Assembly (NCBI RefSeq): GCF_004359215.1
Contig: NC_090619.1
Location: 6,962,519-7,026,518 of the forward strand
Length of the DNA: 64,000 bases
Source: Bremia lactucae
Lineage: Eukaryota; Oomycota; Peronosporomycetes; Peronosporales; Peronosporaceae
Reading direction: 5' to 3'
The notes beneath the pieces are model-generated. The model did no database searches. It was not told the DNA's origin and saw only the letters and a list, made by a program, of their open reading frames with translations. A program made the translations under genes and the position numbers. Shown piece after piece: positions 31,626 through 42,307 of this stretch; position 1 is the stretch's first letter; each line of letters opens with the position of its first letter.

Positions 31626-32795
31626 TGCTTCAGTTGAGGAGGCACTCGCAATCGTATTGCGCTAAGACTACAGGGTGATCGCTGCTCGCCCTTCTCGAGC
31701 ACAAGAGGTTCGCTGCGAGAACGAACGGAACTTATTAAGATCTGCGTGGTCGTTGTCGCAGAGGTGGCAGCGGCCTTGGACCGATACGACTTAAAGCCTA
31801 ACAGCCCGCCTTGCTGGTCGTATTAGTGTCGTGTGACCGGTGGCAAAACGTTATAAGGGCCAAGCAAGTGCGCTACAAGCGTAGTTAAACGTAATACCCT
31901 CCAGCTGCGACAAGCGTCTTATCGTGTCAAAAGCACGACAGCAGCAAAGGCAATGATTTTCGTTCGCTGTCGCGAGTGCGCAGCAATTACCGCGCGCCTG
32001 CTCCTGTTGTCGCAGCTGTCGGTGTTGGCGACGATGGTGCTTTCTCGTTTTCAAAAAAATCTAGGTGCATCAAAATAGGCGACCGGCCCTACTGATCGTA
32101 ACGAGCGCAGTTAAATGTCACCACCTCCAGCAGCATCAAGCGACTCTTCGTGTTGAGCCTACACGCTGCAAGAGCTAAATAAAGCGCAAAACGTTCGCTT
32201 CACCCGCGTGACGAACACTTTGCTCGCACCGAGAGTTTCTCCTTCTGTCCTCGCGAAATCAAACCCACAACACGTAAGGCGGCATGGTCGTGCGGCATCC
32301 CGACATAGAACCCTGCTGAGAATCGTTATCTTTCGAGTCCGGCGGCTTTGCGAGTAGCGCCGAGTTCCTGGTGGTCGAATTCAGCGGATCCTTCAGTTAA
32401 ATCTTTAAGATGCTGTGGCTTGCCTGGCACCAATCAGACGTCGTCTAGCTTAATAGCATGTATTTTTAGCAAAGCCGCTATACATCGACGCCAACGCTGT
32501 ACTCGCTTTCCTGAACGATCAGTCGAGCGATTGGCCGCATGTTGCAGTCGTAAAAAACGACTCTGCTTCAGCAATGTCACATGGAGAGAGTCGTGGCCCT
32601 CCGTGTTGTCTGCTACAATACTTCATGCGCCAACTCGGACGAACAGCGGTTCCCGAGTTGAGATCGAGGCGCGCCGTCTGAGCATTGATTCACGGTGCGG
32701 AACGGACGAGCAGTGGCTCCACCGTCTGTCTCCACGTAAGCAGCGGCTTTTGGGCCTACAATTACGTAAGACGGCGTTGACGGTGGGTGTTCGCG
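31626..32795. other. unassigned DNA
   Basis: GC-richer than the LTRs. Several overlapping open frames exist on both strands with low-complexity Arg/Cys/Ser composition; none has a recognisable family. Possibly decayed retroelement. Confidence 0.3.
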
Positions 32796-32990
32796 ACCAC
32801 AACGGACACCAAGTAAACATACCCTGAACTTGATTACTGAGTAATGCATTACCAACAGTTCCTTGTCATGGACGTGATAAATATTTAGCGAATTCATCAA
32901 TTGTGACTGGAAGCTCAAGACTCGCTCCCGATTCTCGTTCGCAAGACTTCGAGGCTGCGTATGTTGTGGATTCAGTGGGAGAAATGCCGA
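32796..32990 (-). pseudogene. gypsy RNase H fragment
   Basis: Minus-strand RVLSFQSQLMNSLNIYHVHD then KELLVMHYSVIKFRVCLLG, the DKELLAMxYALxKFRVxLLG block of gypsy RNase H, with the catalytic Glu kept. Flanks are not alignable. Confidence 0.7.
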
Positions 32991-32996
32991 CAACAT

Positions 32997-33597
32997 TCAA
33001 GTCGGCGATGGAATCCAGCAACGCAGCTGAGTAAAAGGGTCAAGCGAGTCTTAAGGCGTTCATAACCCTGACGAGCGCGCCAAAGAAGTTTGACCACTCA
33101 AATAAGTTAAGCGTTACAAAGCAAGGATGCTTGCTAAAAATATATAAACAGAATTATTCCAAAAATTTGAACCCGCTTCCCAGAAAAGGGTCGTGGTGAC
33201 TCGAAAAAAGAGTACCCGACAGATAAAAACGATCAAATTTCACTGTTCTTGCTCTGCTATCCACCGAGACTACGACTGCCAGTCTGGATCCTTTTATGGC
33301 ACCGTTGCGGTTCCCGTTTCAAAGCCAGTCTCGTGTGTTTTTAAGTTGTCGAGTCTCGTCTTGCAGTACGGCGATGCCCATCCTTTTCGACAGAATGTCC
33401 ATCGGCAAACGAGAATTTCCCGCGCTTATTCGAGTTGCATGAGAGCACATCCTATCTCAAAATTGCTCGCGCCACACATTACACATGAAACGTCTTTGTG
33501 TCATTGCAGTATGTCTACATATTTTCTTCATCGCAACAGCAAGTTGAGGGTCTAAAGAAGAATAAAGTTAAAAAGATGTTCTCTTGTTGAGATTTTA
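32997..33597. other. unassigned DNA
   Basis: No convincing gene, LTR or repeat was seen on either strand. Confidence 0.3.
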
Positions 33598-34260
33598 ATG
33601 AAATTTTCTGTAATCATTGTCATGTCGTTAGACCCGCTTTACTCTCGCCTTAACAGCAATGCGGACGAATCAGAGAAGCTTCCGTCATTTTTCATCGGGC
33701 ATGCTAGGAAACCGCGTGCTTTGTATGAAACGACTGATGCTCAAGTGGGATTCTACTATTGGAAAACAAACGTTGCTGACCGGTATTTTTCTTCAGAAAT
33801 GGTTGCTGAAGCTAGAATTTGACATGAAAATTTGTTCTGATTCATGCAAATCTCAGAAAACCTTTTTGGTTTGTGCTCGTATCACCTGTTGCCTTACAGA
33901 AACAGAATCGCATGATCCTTCTCCGCCTTGAAAATGCTCCCTCCCATATTTGGGAGGTCCTTCAACCTTATCACGTCAATGTTCTCCCCCTTCCGCCCCA
34001 ATGCAACATACTAGATTTATCCAATGGATGCTGGCATCATCATAGCATTCAAGCGCCAATATCACCGCGATCACCTTCAGAATATCCTGGACGAGCGTGG
34101 AAAGATTGAAATGTAAAAGGTGGACCAGCTTACAGCAATGCGTTGGTCAATGGCAGCCTGAGACGCGATCACAAGTCAAACTGTTGCCGACTGCTTCCAC
34201 TATGCTGGTCTGTTCAACCACGGATGACAGAAGGAAATGCCACAGACACCAGCTATAAAA
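33598..34260 (+). pseudogene. pogo/Tigger-like DDE transposase fragment
   Basis: Plus-strand pieces NADESEKLPSFFIGHARKPR, TLLTGIFLQKWLLKLEFDMK, LLRLENAPSHIWEVLQPYHV and, in the next frame, MDAGIIIAFKRQYHRDHLQN. These match the order of a pogo-type DDE_1 domain: xKxPPxFIxxxxKPR, WL...LD, the second catalytic Asp in LLxDNAPSH (here Glu) and DAGIIxxFKxxYR. The catalytic Asp is changed to Glu and there are frameshifts. The N-terminal DNA-binding domain and terminal inverted repeats were not found. Confidence 0.75.
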
Positions 34261-34664
34261 GTCTAAATGAGCAAGCTGTCGGACAGGTACTTCAAGCTGC
34301 TATTTGTTAGCTCCCAGTGCGCAATCCCATGTCGTTTGGAAGCCTTCCCAATCCCATTAAAGAGGGTGAGGCACCTTTCCCTGAATTGCTGATGATGAGT
34401 TCTCGGCTGATGAGGAGCAGGATGAGATGCCAAAAGAAACAGAAAATGGTCGTAAGAAAAGCTCCGGAAAATTAATTTTATTTCTTCTTTGCTTGACATT
34501 ATCAAATCTAGCACCGCAATGCTTTTTTTTAAAGTAGCTCGCGAAATGCAACATGATCTCCGCCATGGTAGCACTGTGCAAAGCACCCTTGATTCCTGAA
34601 TTTCTGCCCAAGTCCTCCCTCATTTCCCAATTTTTGTACTTTCCTCACCATTTTACAGTAAAAT
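34261..34664. other. probable tail of the pogo-like element, unassigned
   Basis: A short acidic plus-strand stretch (SADEEQDEMPKETENGRKK at about 34400-34460) could be the C-terminal tail of the transposase. Nothing else was identified before the LTR at 34665. Confidence 0.3.
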
Positions 34665-35148
34665 TGTAATCGGGCACACATCGGTTGGGGTACTGTTTCT
34701 GTTGTATATTTACTTTGAAAGTAAATACCCTTTTATTCGATTCCAAAATAATTAATTACTTAAATCTCATTTATCATAAGTAATAAATGTGGTCGCCGCC
34801 AGATATATATCTGGCGGCCGAAATCTATTTTTAAATTAGCTAAAGTAAGGTTTTAGAATAAATATATAAATAAAGTGCAATTTATTTTTTGATCTTAAAG
34901 CATTAAGTGCTTCCTAAGGCTTGCGCATTTAATCTGTAAGATACAGAAGCCTTTCTACGGTATATACTCTTGGGCACTAGTTGCCACTTGGTTCTACGAA
35001 CCCCTGAATCCCGTGAACTAGGATTAATTAAGCGTTAATAGCTTGTACGACTCCCTGAGTTGTTAAACCCACAAGTTCTATAGAACTAAGAGAATCTTTG
35101 AGTCTAAAAGTCTTTCTCTGGCTTTAACAGCGAGGTAGCTTCGTGACA
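34665..35148 (+). repeat. family C LTR (5' LTR of C1)
   Basis: 484 bp, from TGTAATCGGGCACACATCGG to GGTAGCTTCGTGACA. Contains the CCGCCAGATATATATCTGGCGG palindrome. It is followed at once by a primer-binding-type site and then gag. It differs from the 41242-41722 LTR at many positions, so the pair is old or recombined. Confidence 0.85.
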
Positions 35149-35150
35149 CC

Positions 35151-35167
35151 TGGTAGCACACGTAGTC
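35151..35167 (+). other. primer-binding site of C1
   Basis: TGGTAGCACACGTAGTC begins 2-4 bp after the LTR end. TGG at the start fits annealing to a tRNA CCA end. The equivalent B site is TGGTAGCACTTCGTAG at 42814. Confidence 0.5.
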
Positions 35168-35179
35168 ATCTACGCCTGA

Positions 35180-36184
35180 GTCTTTATAAGACTAAGCCTC
35201 ACTGAAACGGAAGATTTTCCAGAACTTTCAGAGGCGCAACGCACAGCTTATGATAAGCTCAAAACGTTTTTTGGGCTCTAACATGTGGAGTTCATTATCT
35301 CCCAGGGACCAGAGGTCCTGCATGCAAGGCTGAAGGCTTCCATGCGATATGAAGCCTCCCTAATCGGCCAAATACAAGATCACTTAGCGGAATCTATGCC
35401 AACCCGGTACATATCTGTACCTGATTCAGAACCGAGGACTCGCCCTCTAGCTGTCAATGTGAAGACATTTGAGGAAAAAGGGGAAAAAATCCTCCCTTTT
35501 TGAATTAAGTAGATGGATATGTCCATTGACTCCGCCTTGTTCTTAGAAGAACGGCAAAGGTGGCTATGGCCATTTCCAAGCTCGGAGGTAGAGCGATGGA
35601 GTGGGCACTATCGTGCAGTACGTCCATTAACGACGCTTTTCCCTCATGGAAATCACTGAAACAGCAATGACCAGCATGTTTCCACCTCCTGATCAGGCTT
35701 TTCGCATGCGAGCACGGTTCCTAGCGACTTGACAGGTTAAACGAACCTTAGGGGACTTTGTCCAGGGTTGAAAACTTTCATCGCATCTATGCATCAAGAC
35801 CCGGTGCAAGAAGCAATTGTTGTAATAAGTTTTATGGGAGATCTCAATGAGGGCGTTACCCGGACGGAGATATTTCGATCTCACCCTGCCACTTTCGAAG
35901 AGGCAGTTGTTATAGCGCTACGCGCTGAGTTTGACTTTAAGTATGCTCGTGGTAGCACGCCTGCTTACCGAACAAGCTTTTCGAGCACATGGGTTCCGTC
36001 TAATAGAGCGGAACCTATGGATTTAAGCCTCGTTGAGGAAGGTCAAGAGGCTCTTCAAGCTGTGGAACAGCATAAGACCATCCGTAGATGCTATATGTGC
36101 GGAAGCACGAAACATTTACGTCCGGCTTGCCCCCTACGAAATTCGCTGAAAGCTCGAAAGAGCTCCAATTCCGACCTTTACTAG
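35180..36184 (+). pseudogene. Ty3/gypsy Gag with zinc knuckle (C1)
   Basis: Sense-strand Gag beside the 5' LTR. The first open part has [20 protein letters not shown] and [19 protein letters not shown]; a frameshift near 35505 leads into the capsid core (MDMSIDSALFLEERQ). The second open part (35768-36184) has MHQDPVQEAIVVISFMGDLN, ATFEEAVVIALRAEFDF and EPMDLSL. A zinc knuckle CYMCGSTKHLRPAC lies at 36089-36130, a C-x2-C-x4-H-x4-C knuckle. Its order and position are normal for retrotransposon Gag, upstream of protease. It is broken by two or three frameshifts. Confidence 0.85.
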
Positions 36185-36384
36185 AGATCTGGCACGGTCC
36201 GGGAAAACGTCGATACCCAGTAGGTGCGGGGCGCCCTACTGGGGAATACCTAGGCTCTGTTGAATCTCTAGAGGGTGAGATTAAATATGACCTAGCCCCA
36301 ATTAGCTCGGTGCGTAATGGCACGGAGCGCGAATACAAGCCTGACTTGTTAGTCGCTCAAGCAACTGCAAAGGGCTTTGATAAA

Positions 36385-38047
36385 CCATGGCCATTTTAGT
36401 TGACTCAGGAGCGTCTCGTAATTATGTTCGACGTCTTCTCCTTGAGGGAAATCAACAATACGTTGAGGCGCTGAAAGCGCATGAAACTGATACAATCGCT
36501 GTTCGCTTAGCGACTGGGACTCGTGTCACTGTCTCTAAAGTTCCATTGAGCTGAGGTAAAAGTTTCTGGACTTTGACAGTATGGAACGCTGTCTCACCCT
36601 CGATTCGGATTCGAGATTGATGTCATCCTTAGTATGGCCTGGCTTAAACGCCATGAGCCATGGATCATTGGATGTATAAAACCTTAGGCCACGCGCAATG
36701 CTCCTAGCAACAGTTTGGAGCGTTATGAACCCAACTTTGCTAGGCAACAAAAGCGCTATTGGCGCGGCTCACTGACTGAGTCTGTCAGAGTTTTAGACAT
36801 TGGAATGTCTGAGTTAATGAACTCCCGTGTTGAAAACATTAATTCTAAGCCCAACTCGGAAGAAGGAGGTGGAACGGCACGTACTCCGTCGAGTGACACT
36901 CGTTGTAAAAACGATTCACTGAATACTCAAAGCATTGTTGGCCTAAGGCCGAAACATCAAGGGTGTAATATCCCTGAGATGCGTGGAGCGGCACGTCCAA
37001 GTCCACCGAGTGTGGTCGGCCGAGGTCGCACCACACTGATTCTCAGTAGTGACACTGTTGGCGGTTCGCCAGGACCTCAAGGGTGCAATATCCCTGAGAT
37101 AAAAAAACGGAGTGGCATGTCTAAGTCCACCGAGTGTGGTCGGCTGAGGTTTAGTTCTATACCAGACATGATGTCTAATTCGACATCTGACACGGAGTTA
37201 GGTAACTCAACTTCCCTATTCTGCGAACGTTTACGTGTCGCTTCACGTGCATTAGAAGGGTCTGACCCAAAATGCCCTGGCGCACCGCCAATCGTGTCAC
37301 TATTGACACTCAGTATGGTTACCGGCTGGAAACTTCGGGGACGTGAATTTCCTGGCCTCTAAGAGGCTTAGTGTCTCTACTCCAAGACAGGGAAACGCGA
37401 AGCGTTTATACCCTCACAAAGTGATGCCAGTGAGCAATTATACACGCTTGTAAATGGTGTAATCGGTAGCATTGAGGGAGAAGTTAGCCTTGCGGCAATC
37501 CCTTCGTTACATGCTCTTTTTGAGCTAGACGAAATGTTTATTGAAGAGTGCGGCCGGGCCTTAAAGGCTGGTGACTTATCTAAGATGGTGGTCATTCGAC
37601 CGATGGTTGAATTAAACTCATCGTCGCTTCTGGACGAAGCTGTCCCAGATGACTCAAAATCTGCACTTAGTGCGCGGAGTGGGTCATCGATCCCTAAAGA
37701 TCCTACAAATCCATTCTATTCCTTGATTAAGGAATTCCAAGTCGTGGTATGTACCTATCTACCATCTGTATTACCCCCGGATAGAGGTGTCCATCATGAA
37801 ATTGAATTGGTTCCGGGAACCGAATACTGTGTCACACGACAGTGGTCTTTACCAAGGGAACAGTGTCACGTCATTGAAGATTTCTTCCGTGCTAAGTACG
37901 AGGATGGAATGGTACCAGGGAGCAAATCTTCCCATTCGACACCGACATATTGTGTCAAAAAGCCAAATGGTAAATGACGCATTATACATGCTTATAATAA
38001 GCTTATTGCTGCCACTATACCACCACAAACCCCCATTCCTCCATGCC
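36385..38047 (+). pseudogene. protease, spacer and RT fingers (C1)
   Basis: The protease begins VDSGASRNYVRRLLLEGN (about 36400), with VRLATGTRVTVSK. A spacer of about 650 bp open in one frame (36715-37362) holds an imperfect 120-bp repeat. The RT N-terminus at 37534-38040 has [40 protein letters not shown] and THCVKKPNG-like [15 protein letters not shown], then HAYNKLIAATIPPQTPIP. Immediately after, near 38040-38050, the sequence passes into the RNase H start: the palm with YxDD and the thumb (roughly 250 residues by comparison with A5) are absent. C2 has the same junction. Confidence 0.8.
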
Positions 38048-40215
38048 CCGATTCTGGGACTGCCAGACCAAAATTGACCTTTCAGTGTCGTCTGTGACGT
38101 GTCGGATTTAGCCATTGGCAGAACTCTGTTACAAACAGATGTTGATGGGCGTGAACGTGTTATTGCGTTCGAATCTAGACAGCTTAAGCTGCGGAAAAGA
38201 AGTACCCACTTCATGACAAAGATTTACTTGCCATGAAGTATGCTCTCGTCAAATTCAGAGTTCCTCTGCTAGGCTCTAAGCCGTTTGTGATATATACAGA
38301 TCACGCGTCAATACGCACTGCGACTAATTCGCCCCATCTCTCACAGAGAATGGCCCGATAGCTATCTTTTTCGCCGAATACAACTTCGAGGCACAGTTAA
38401 GCCTGGCGAGCAGAATGCTTTGGCTGTTGCGTAATCATCTAGGCCGAATTATGAGCTCTCTCATTTAACGAATATAATGTCGCCTATTACTATATATATT
38501 CGTTTGGCTTACGCCAAGGATAAACAGTGCGTAGCTCTGCTACGAGCTCTAAAGAGCACTGAATCGTGTTTTAAATTATTGGCACGTTTGCGTGCAAGAT
38601 ACATCAATTTTCTATCGATAACGACCTGTTGCATTATTACACGGACGCTGCGGATCCTCCGCACGTCGTTGTTCCTCATGATGAGGATTTAAAGTACCGA
38701 ATCGTCTATGAGCGCCCCATACTGCCCTTGGTGGTCATCTTGGTCGAGAAAAGACCTGCGGCTCTGTAAGCCAGATTTCTTTTTGGTGGCCCAAACTTTA
38801 TAAATGGGTCAGCACATACGTTCGCACACGCGAAACTTGCCAACGGGTTAAACCCTCGGCGCATGCTGCTGCGCCACTGGCAAGTCTGCCCGTACCCATA
38901 GGGTGTTGGGAGTCCATTAGTATGGATTTATTTTCGGTCTACCAAAAGATTCGGCCGGTAACTCTGGCGTAGTGGTCTTTGTTGACCGATTGAGCAAAAT
39001 TTCTCACTTATTGGCTGTGCCGGATACCATTGATGGTGAAGGTACAGAAAAGCTGTAATCGATAGCGTGTTTCGACAACACGGTTTGCCAGTGGCAATTG
39101 TCTCTGATCGGGACCCCCGTTTCACGGTTAAATTCTAAAAATCAATTTTCCAAGTGCTTGGCACCAGATTAAACATGCCCACCGCGGACGATCCGCAGAC
39201 CGATGGTCAACTCGACGTGTCAATCGCGTCATCAAAGACGATTTACGCAGTGCGTGAGCTCAGACACCAAAGCGCTGGGGCTCAATGCTCCCAGTGGTGG
39301 AATTTGCGTTAAATACTGCTGTCCATGCCACTATAGACTAAACTCCGTTCTATGTCAACGGTCTTACCCACCCACGCGTTCCTTTAACGATGCCACTACG
39401 TAGCTCAGGGCTTGGTGGGGGGGGAATTAGCCGAAAGGCTTGCTGATATCAGCCCTGTTACCGTCCGGAAACAAGGAAGCGAGTTCCTTGCGACGCGATC
39501 TAGTGTCTAAAGACACGTAAGGGACACAATGGCTGATAGCCAAGACAAACAAATGAACAAGCAGATGCCAAAGGCAGGAGCTGTATTAGTTCCTATGTGG
39601 TCGGAGACCGAGTTTTATTAAACGCTAAGAATCTAGCTACTAGCTTTGTTTCCGTGGTCTTCAAGATCAAATTGCGCCCGCACTTTATTGAATCGTTTAC
39701 GGTGTTTAAGAAGGACCTAGCTTACACGCTAAGCCTTCCTAGCAAGCTGCGTACACACCCAGTTGTTTACCGTCGCTTCCTTGAGCCATATCGAAACTTT
39801 TCCCACGTGGACTTAATGGCGCTTTCGCCGAGACAAGTAGTCGTCGCAGAATGCTGCATTTTAACCAGGATGTCTAGCTGGCCCTCTAAACGAGGTTGCT
39901 GACGCTTCAGCATCGAAAGAATGTTTTGAACCGTCTCAAAAGAGCCCTCAACCAGAGCAAGGCTATAACGAAGAAGTTGCACCTCCTGCTTTAGAGCATC
40001 AAATGCTTCCGTCGAGATTTCGGCCCCCTCCTGCGCTGCTTGATGCGCAAGGGAACCTTCAATCTCACGTGAAGAAGCTTTCAAAGCGACGTCGGTGTAA
40101 GGGCCAATATCAGTATCTGGTAAAGTGGCTGGGTACGCCTCTTCTATAAACTCTTGGGAGTTTGAGGTACCCCTTCGGCAAGATTGCCAGCACGCCGTTA
40201 ACGTTTTTGAGCGCC
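38048..40215 (+). pseudogene. RNase H, integrase and chromodomain (C1)
   Basis: RNase H has FSVVCDVSDLAIGRTLLQTD, DKDLLAMKYALVKFRVPLLG and YTDHASIRTATNSPHLSQ (38080-38350). The integrase zinc segment is at about 38690-38880 (LGGHLGREKTCGS, CETCQRVKPS). The core has SMDLFSVYQKIRPVT in a shifted frame, FVDRLSKISHLLAVPDTI, VSDRDPRFTVKF and DDPQTDGQ (38920-39240). The C-terminus at 39597-39800 has VGDRVLLNAKNLATSFVSVV and LRTHPVVYRRFLEPY. A chromodomain near 40080-40215 has KGQYQYLVKWLGTP then NSWEFEVPLRQDC. Many frameshifts. Confidence 0.85.
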
Positions 40216-41124
40216 AAGCTCAGGGTCAATCCGCGCCAAAGGACGCTTCCCACCGCTAAAAGTGGGATTAGGTGGATCTATAGCCTCAGCGCGGCTTCGG
40301 TCCATAGTTGCGCGGGCAACCGAAGCACTGAAGTATCGGCTAAACCTTTCTTTATTTTGTGGCATTAATGCCGAACGTAACTGGCCTTTGGCCTTAAGCT
40401 TTGTGAAATCAAAGCGAAGCTTCCGTTCCAAAGGACCACCAGCCGCTTCCGCAGACTCTCTGATATTCCAAATATTACGAAGGCGGCGGGCCCGGTGGAC
40501 CCAGTTCTCAACTGAGACTTCGTGTTCACTCCTTTTTTCGTTTGGAAACAAAACGATCGAAATTTCCCTCATTGAGCTTACCGAAGCCTCACAGGACTGA
40601 TCACGCAAACGCATCAGATACTGGCTTCGCGCCATTACCTTTGGTGTAAGGTATCGCTCTTGAAGAGCGTCGCGAGCAGCGATCCCCTCCGGCGTCTTCG
40701 CCGGGTCACAAAAGAATCCAGATGGCCAAGTTGTGACTCGCGATTTCATTGAGACGCTCTTGCACACTTCGTGGAGTGTGCAAGAGCGTCTCAATGAATC
40801 TATATTCACTGTGAGCTTCAGCTTTCGCTATCTCTGCAGCTCGACGACGAGCTTGTTCCTATATAAGGATTGCCCGCTCTTGCTATTGATCGAGCGGAAT
40901 CGTAATGATTTGGGTTCAAGATCATGTGTCCTGCTCGATGCAGTTAAGACATCAGCGGAACCACGTTCTGGGAACGGATTTGGGGCTCGCCGACGTTCAT
41001 CCGGAGGAGAAGGCGTGAAAGAACGACGCTCTTCCTCCTCCTCCTCTAACGGAAAGTGACTTTCAAAGTCCATCATTCCCTCATCGTCGAGGAAGGTGTT
41101 AAGAGTCTGTGAATCACGCTAGAT
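39767..41124 (-). pseudogene. family C asORF (C1), antisense to linker and chromodomain
   Basis: From 41124 down. An N-terminus related to TFLDDEGMMDFESHFPL is followed by the acidic run LEEEEEERRSF and PSPPDERRRAPNPFPERGS. A helical segment has EQARRRAAEIAKAEAHSEYR and VQERLNEIASHNLAIW. The long open part, 40809-40198, has FCDPAKTPEGIAARDALQER, SQYLMRLRDQSCEAS, SIVLFPNEKRSEHEVSVENW and RARRLRNIWNIRESAEAAGG. Finally, antisense to the chromodomain and linker, is a coiled coil at 40084-39767 (STEAFDALKQEVQLLRYSLA, VQNILSMLKRQQPRLEGQL). All parts read opposite to pol. Sense Gag is present elsewhere in this element, so this is an additional protein. Function unknown. Confidence 0.65.
40747..40796. 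repeat. perfect 21-bp hairpin in the C1 asORF
   Basis: CATTGAGACGCTCTTGCACAC (21 bp, written here as 40747-40767) is mirrored exactly at 40776-40796 with an 8-base loop TTCGTGGA. C2 does not have the second arm in this form. Confidence 0.9.
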
Positions 41125-41230
41125 GTTCATGAGACAAATGAATGCAAACACACAACCAAACGATTAGCTGTTTAGGTTCCAACCTCAAAGAGGAAATGAA
41201 GCGAATGTCGTCGCTCGGTGTCGACAGTCT

Positions 41231-41241
41231 GATGGGGAGGG
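41231..41241 (+). other. polypurine tract of C1
   Basis: GATGGGGAGGG just before the LTR at 41242. The reversed tract is beside the C2 LTR (57568-57580) and the C3 LTR (6510-6520). Confidence 0.5.
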
Positions 41242-41722
41242 TGAAAAGGGCACACATCGGTTGGAGAACCGTTGTTGTGGTACATTTACTCTATGGGTAA
41301 AATACCTTTTTATCCTATTAAAATAGTTTATTACTTAAATCCCATTTAATTTGTGTAACAAATGTGGTGGCCGCCAGATATAAATCTGGCGGCCGAAATT
41401 TATTTTGTTTAGCAAGGGTAAGGATTTAGATTAAATAGTCTAATAAAGTGCAGCTCCCCTTTTAGACTTGAAGCGTGAAGTGCCTTCCTAAGGCTTGCGC
41501 ATTGATCTGTAAAGAGATAGAAGCCTTTCTAAGGTATATACTCTTGAGCACTAGTTGCCATTTGTTTCTACGAACCTCTGTATCCCTTGAGCTAGGATTC
41601 ATTAAGCTTTAATAGCTTGTACGACTCCCTGGGTTTTTAAGCCCATTAGTTCTATAGAACCAAAAGACTCTCTGAGTCTATAAGTCTTCCTCTGACTTCA
41701 GCAGCGAGGTAGCTCCGCTACA
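41242..41722 (+). repeat. family C LTR (3' LTR of C1)
   Basis: 481 bp, TGAAAAGGGCACACATCGG to GTAGCTCCGCTACA, with the CCGCCAGATATAAATCTGGCGG palindrome. No matching 5-bp target duplication is visible with the 5' LTR flank (AAAAT before 34665, GTTTC after 41722). Confidence 0.85.
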
Positions 41723-41855
41723 GTTTCCAAAAAGCTGCTACCATCGCACTACTCTCATAAATACAGAGGTAACTAATCAAGGGCTTAGCCGCTTCCCTTA
41801 AAATGTATGGAATACATGTGAGGGGGGGGGCAGTTAGCGGGGGGGGGGGGCCGGG
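41723..41855. other. unassigned DNA with long G runs
   Basis: Includes G runs at 41822-41830 and 41839-41850 that lie just before the tandem duplication. They may be sequencing or assembly error. Confidence 0.6.
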
Positions 41856-42159
41856 GCAGCTCCCTAATAATATTATCAGTATTTCCATGCATGGTTGTGT
41901 TGCAGTTTAATGACAGTTCAGATCATTGGCTGATATGAACCTTTTAATCAACCTGCCAATCGCTGCTAGACGCGCGAATAGGCAGTGAATAATGAGACGC
42001 AACATACTTAGGTCATATGAGATAGCAATACGCTGGAACTTAACTTTGTCAATATATTATTATTGTCTCCTAAATAAATTTCGTAAATTAATCTTCCTAA
42101 GTATTGACCTTAAGTTGCTTAGAACTGTTAGCAACTATAAATTTACCTCTGCTCGATGT

Positions 42160-42275
42160 TTAGGAGAAATATTCGGAGGCACCTTTACTTCACTGTTAAT
42201 AGTGTAGGTTAGCTAGTACTGGGGCAGTATAATGGAAACATGTCTCGTTAAATCTGGCAGCACTTCGTGGTCCAT
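42160..42275 (+). repeat. decayed LTR-B end with primer-binding-type site
   Basis: TAGTGTAGGTTAGCTAGTAC matches the LTR-B 3' end, followed by GGCAGCACTTCGTGGTCC, similar to the B primer-binding site. An older insertion next to the intact pair. Repeated at 44470-44585. Confidence 0.5.
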
Positions 42276-42307
42276 TGAACGACCACGCACGTACCATCCA
42301 ACATCGA

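Noticed and set aside
32348..32827. 159-codon plus frame
   Set aside because: Arg/Cys/Ser-rich, overlaps the RNase H fragment on minus, and no family is recognisable.
34665..41722. C1 as an intact recent insertion
   Set aside because: The LTRs differ at many sites, no target-site duplication was found, and gag, pol and asORF have frameshifts and an RT deletion.
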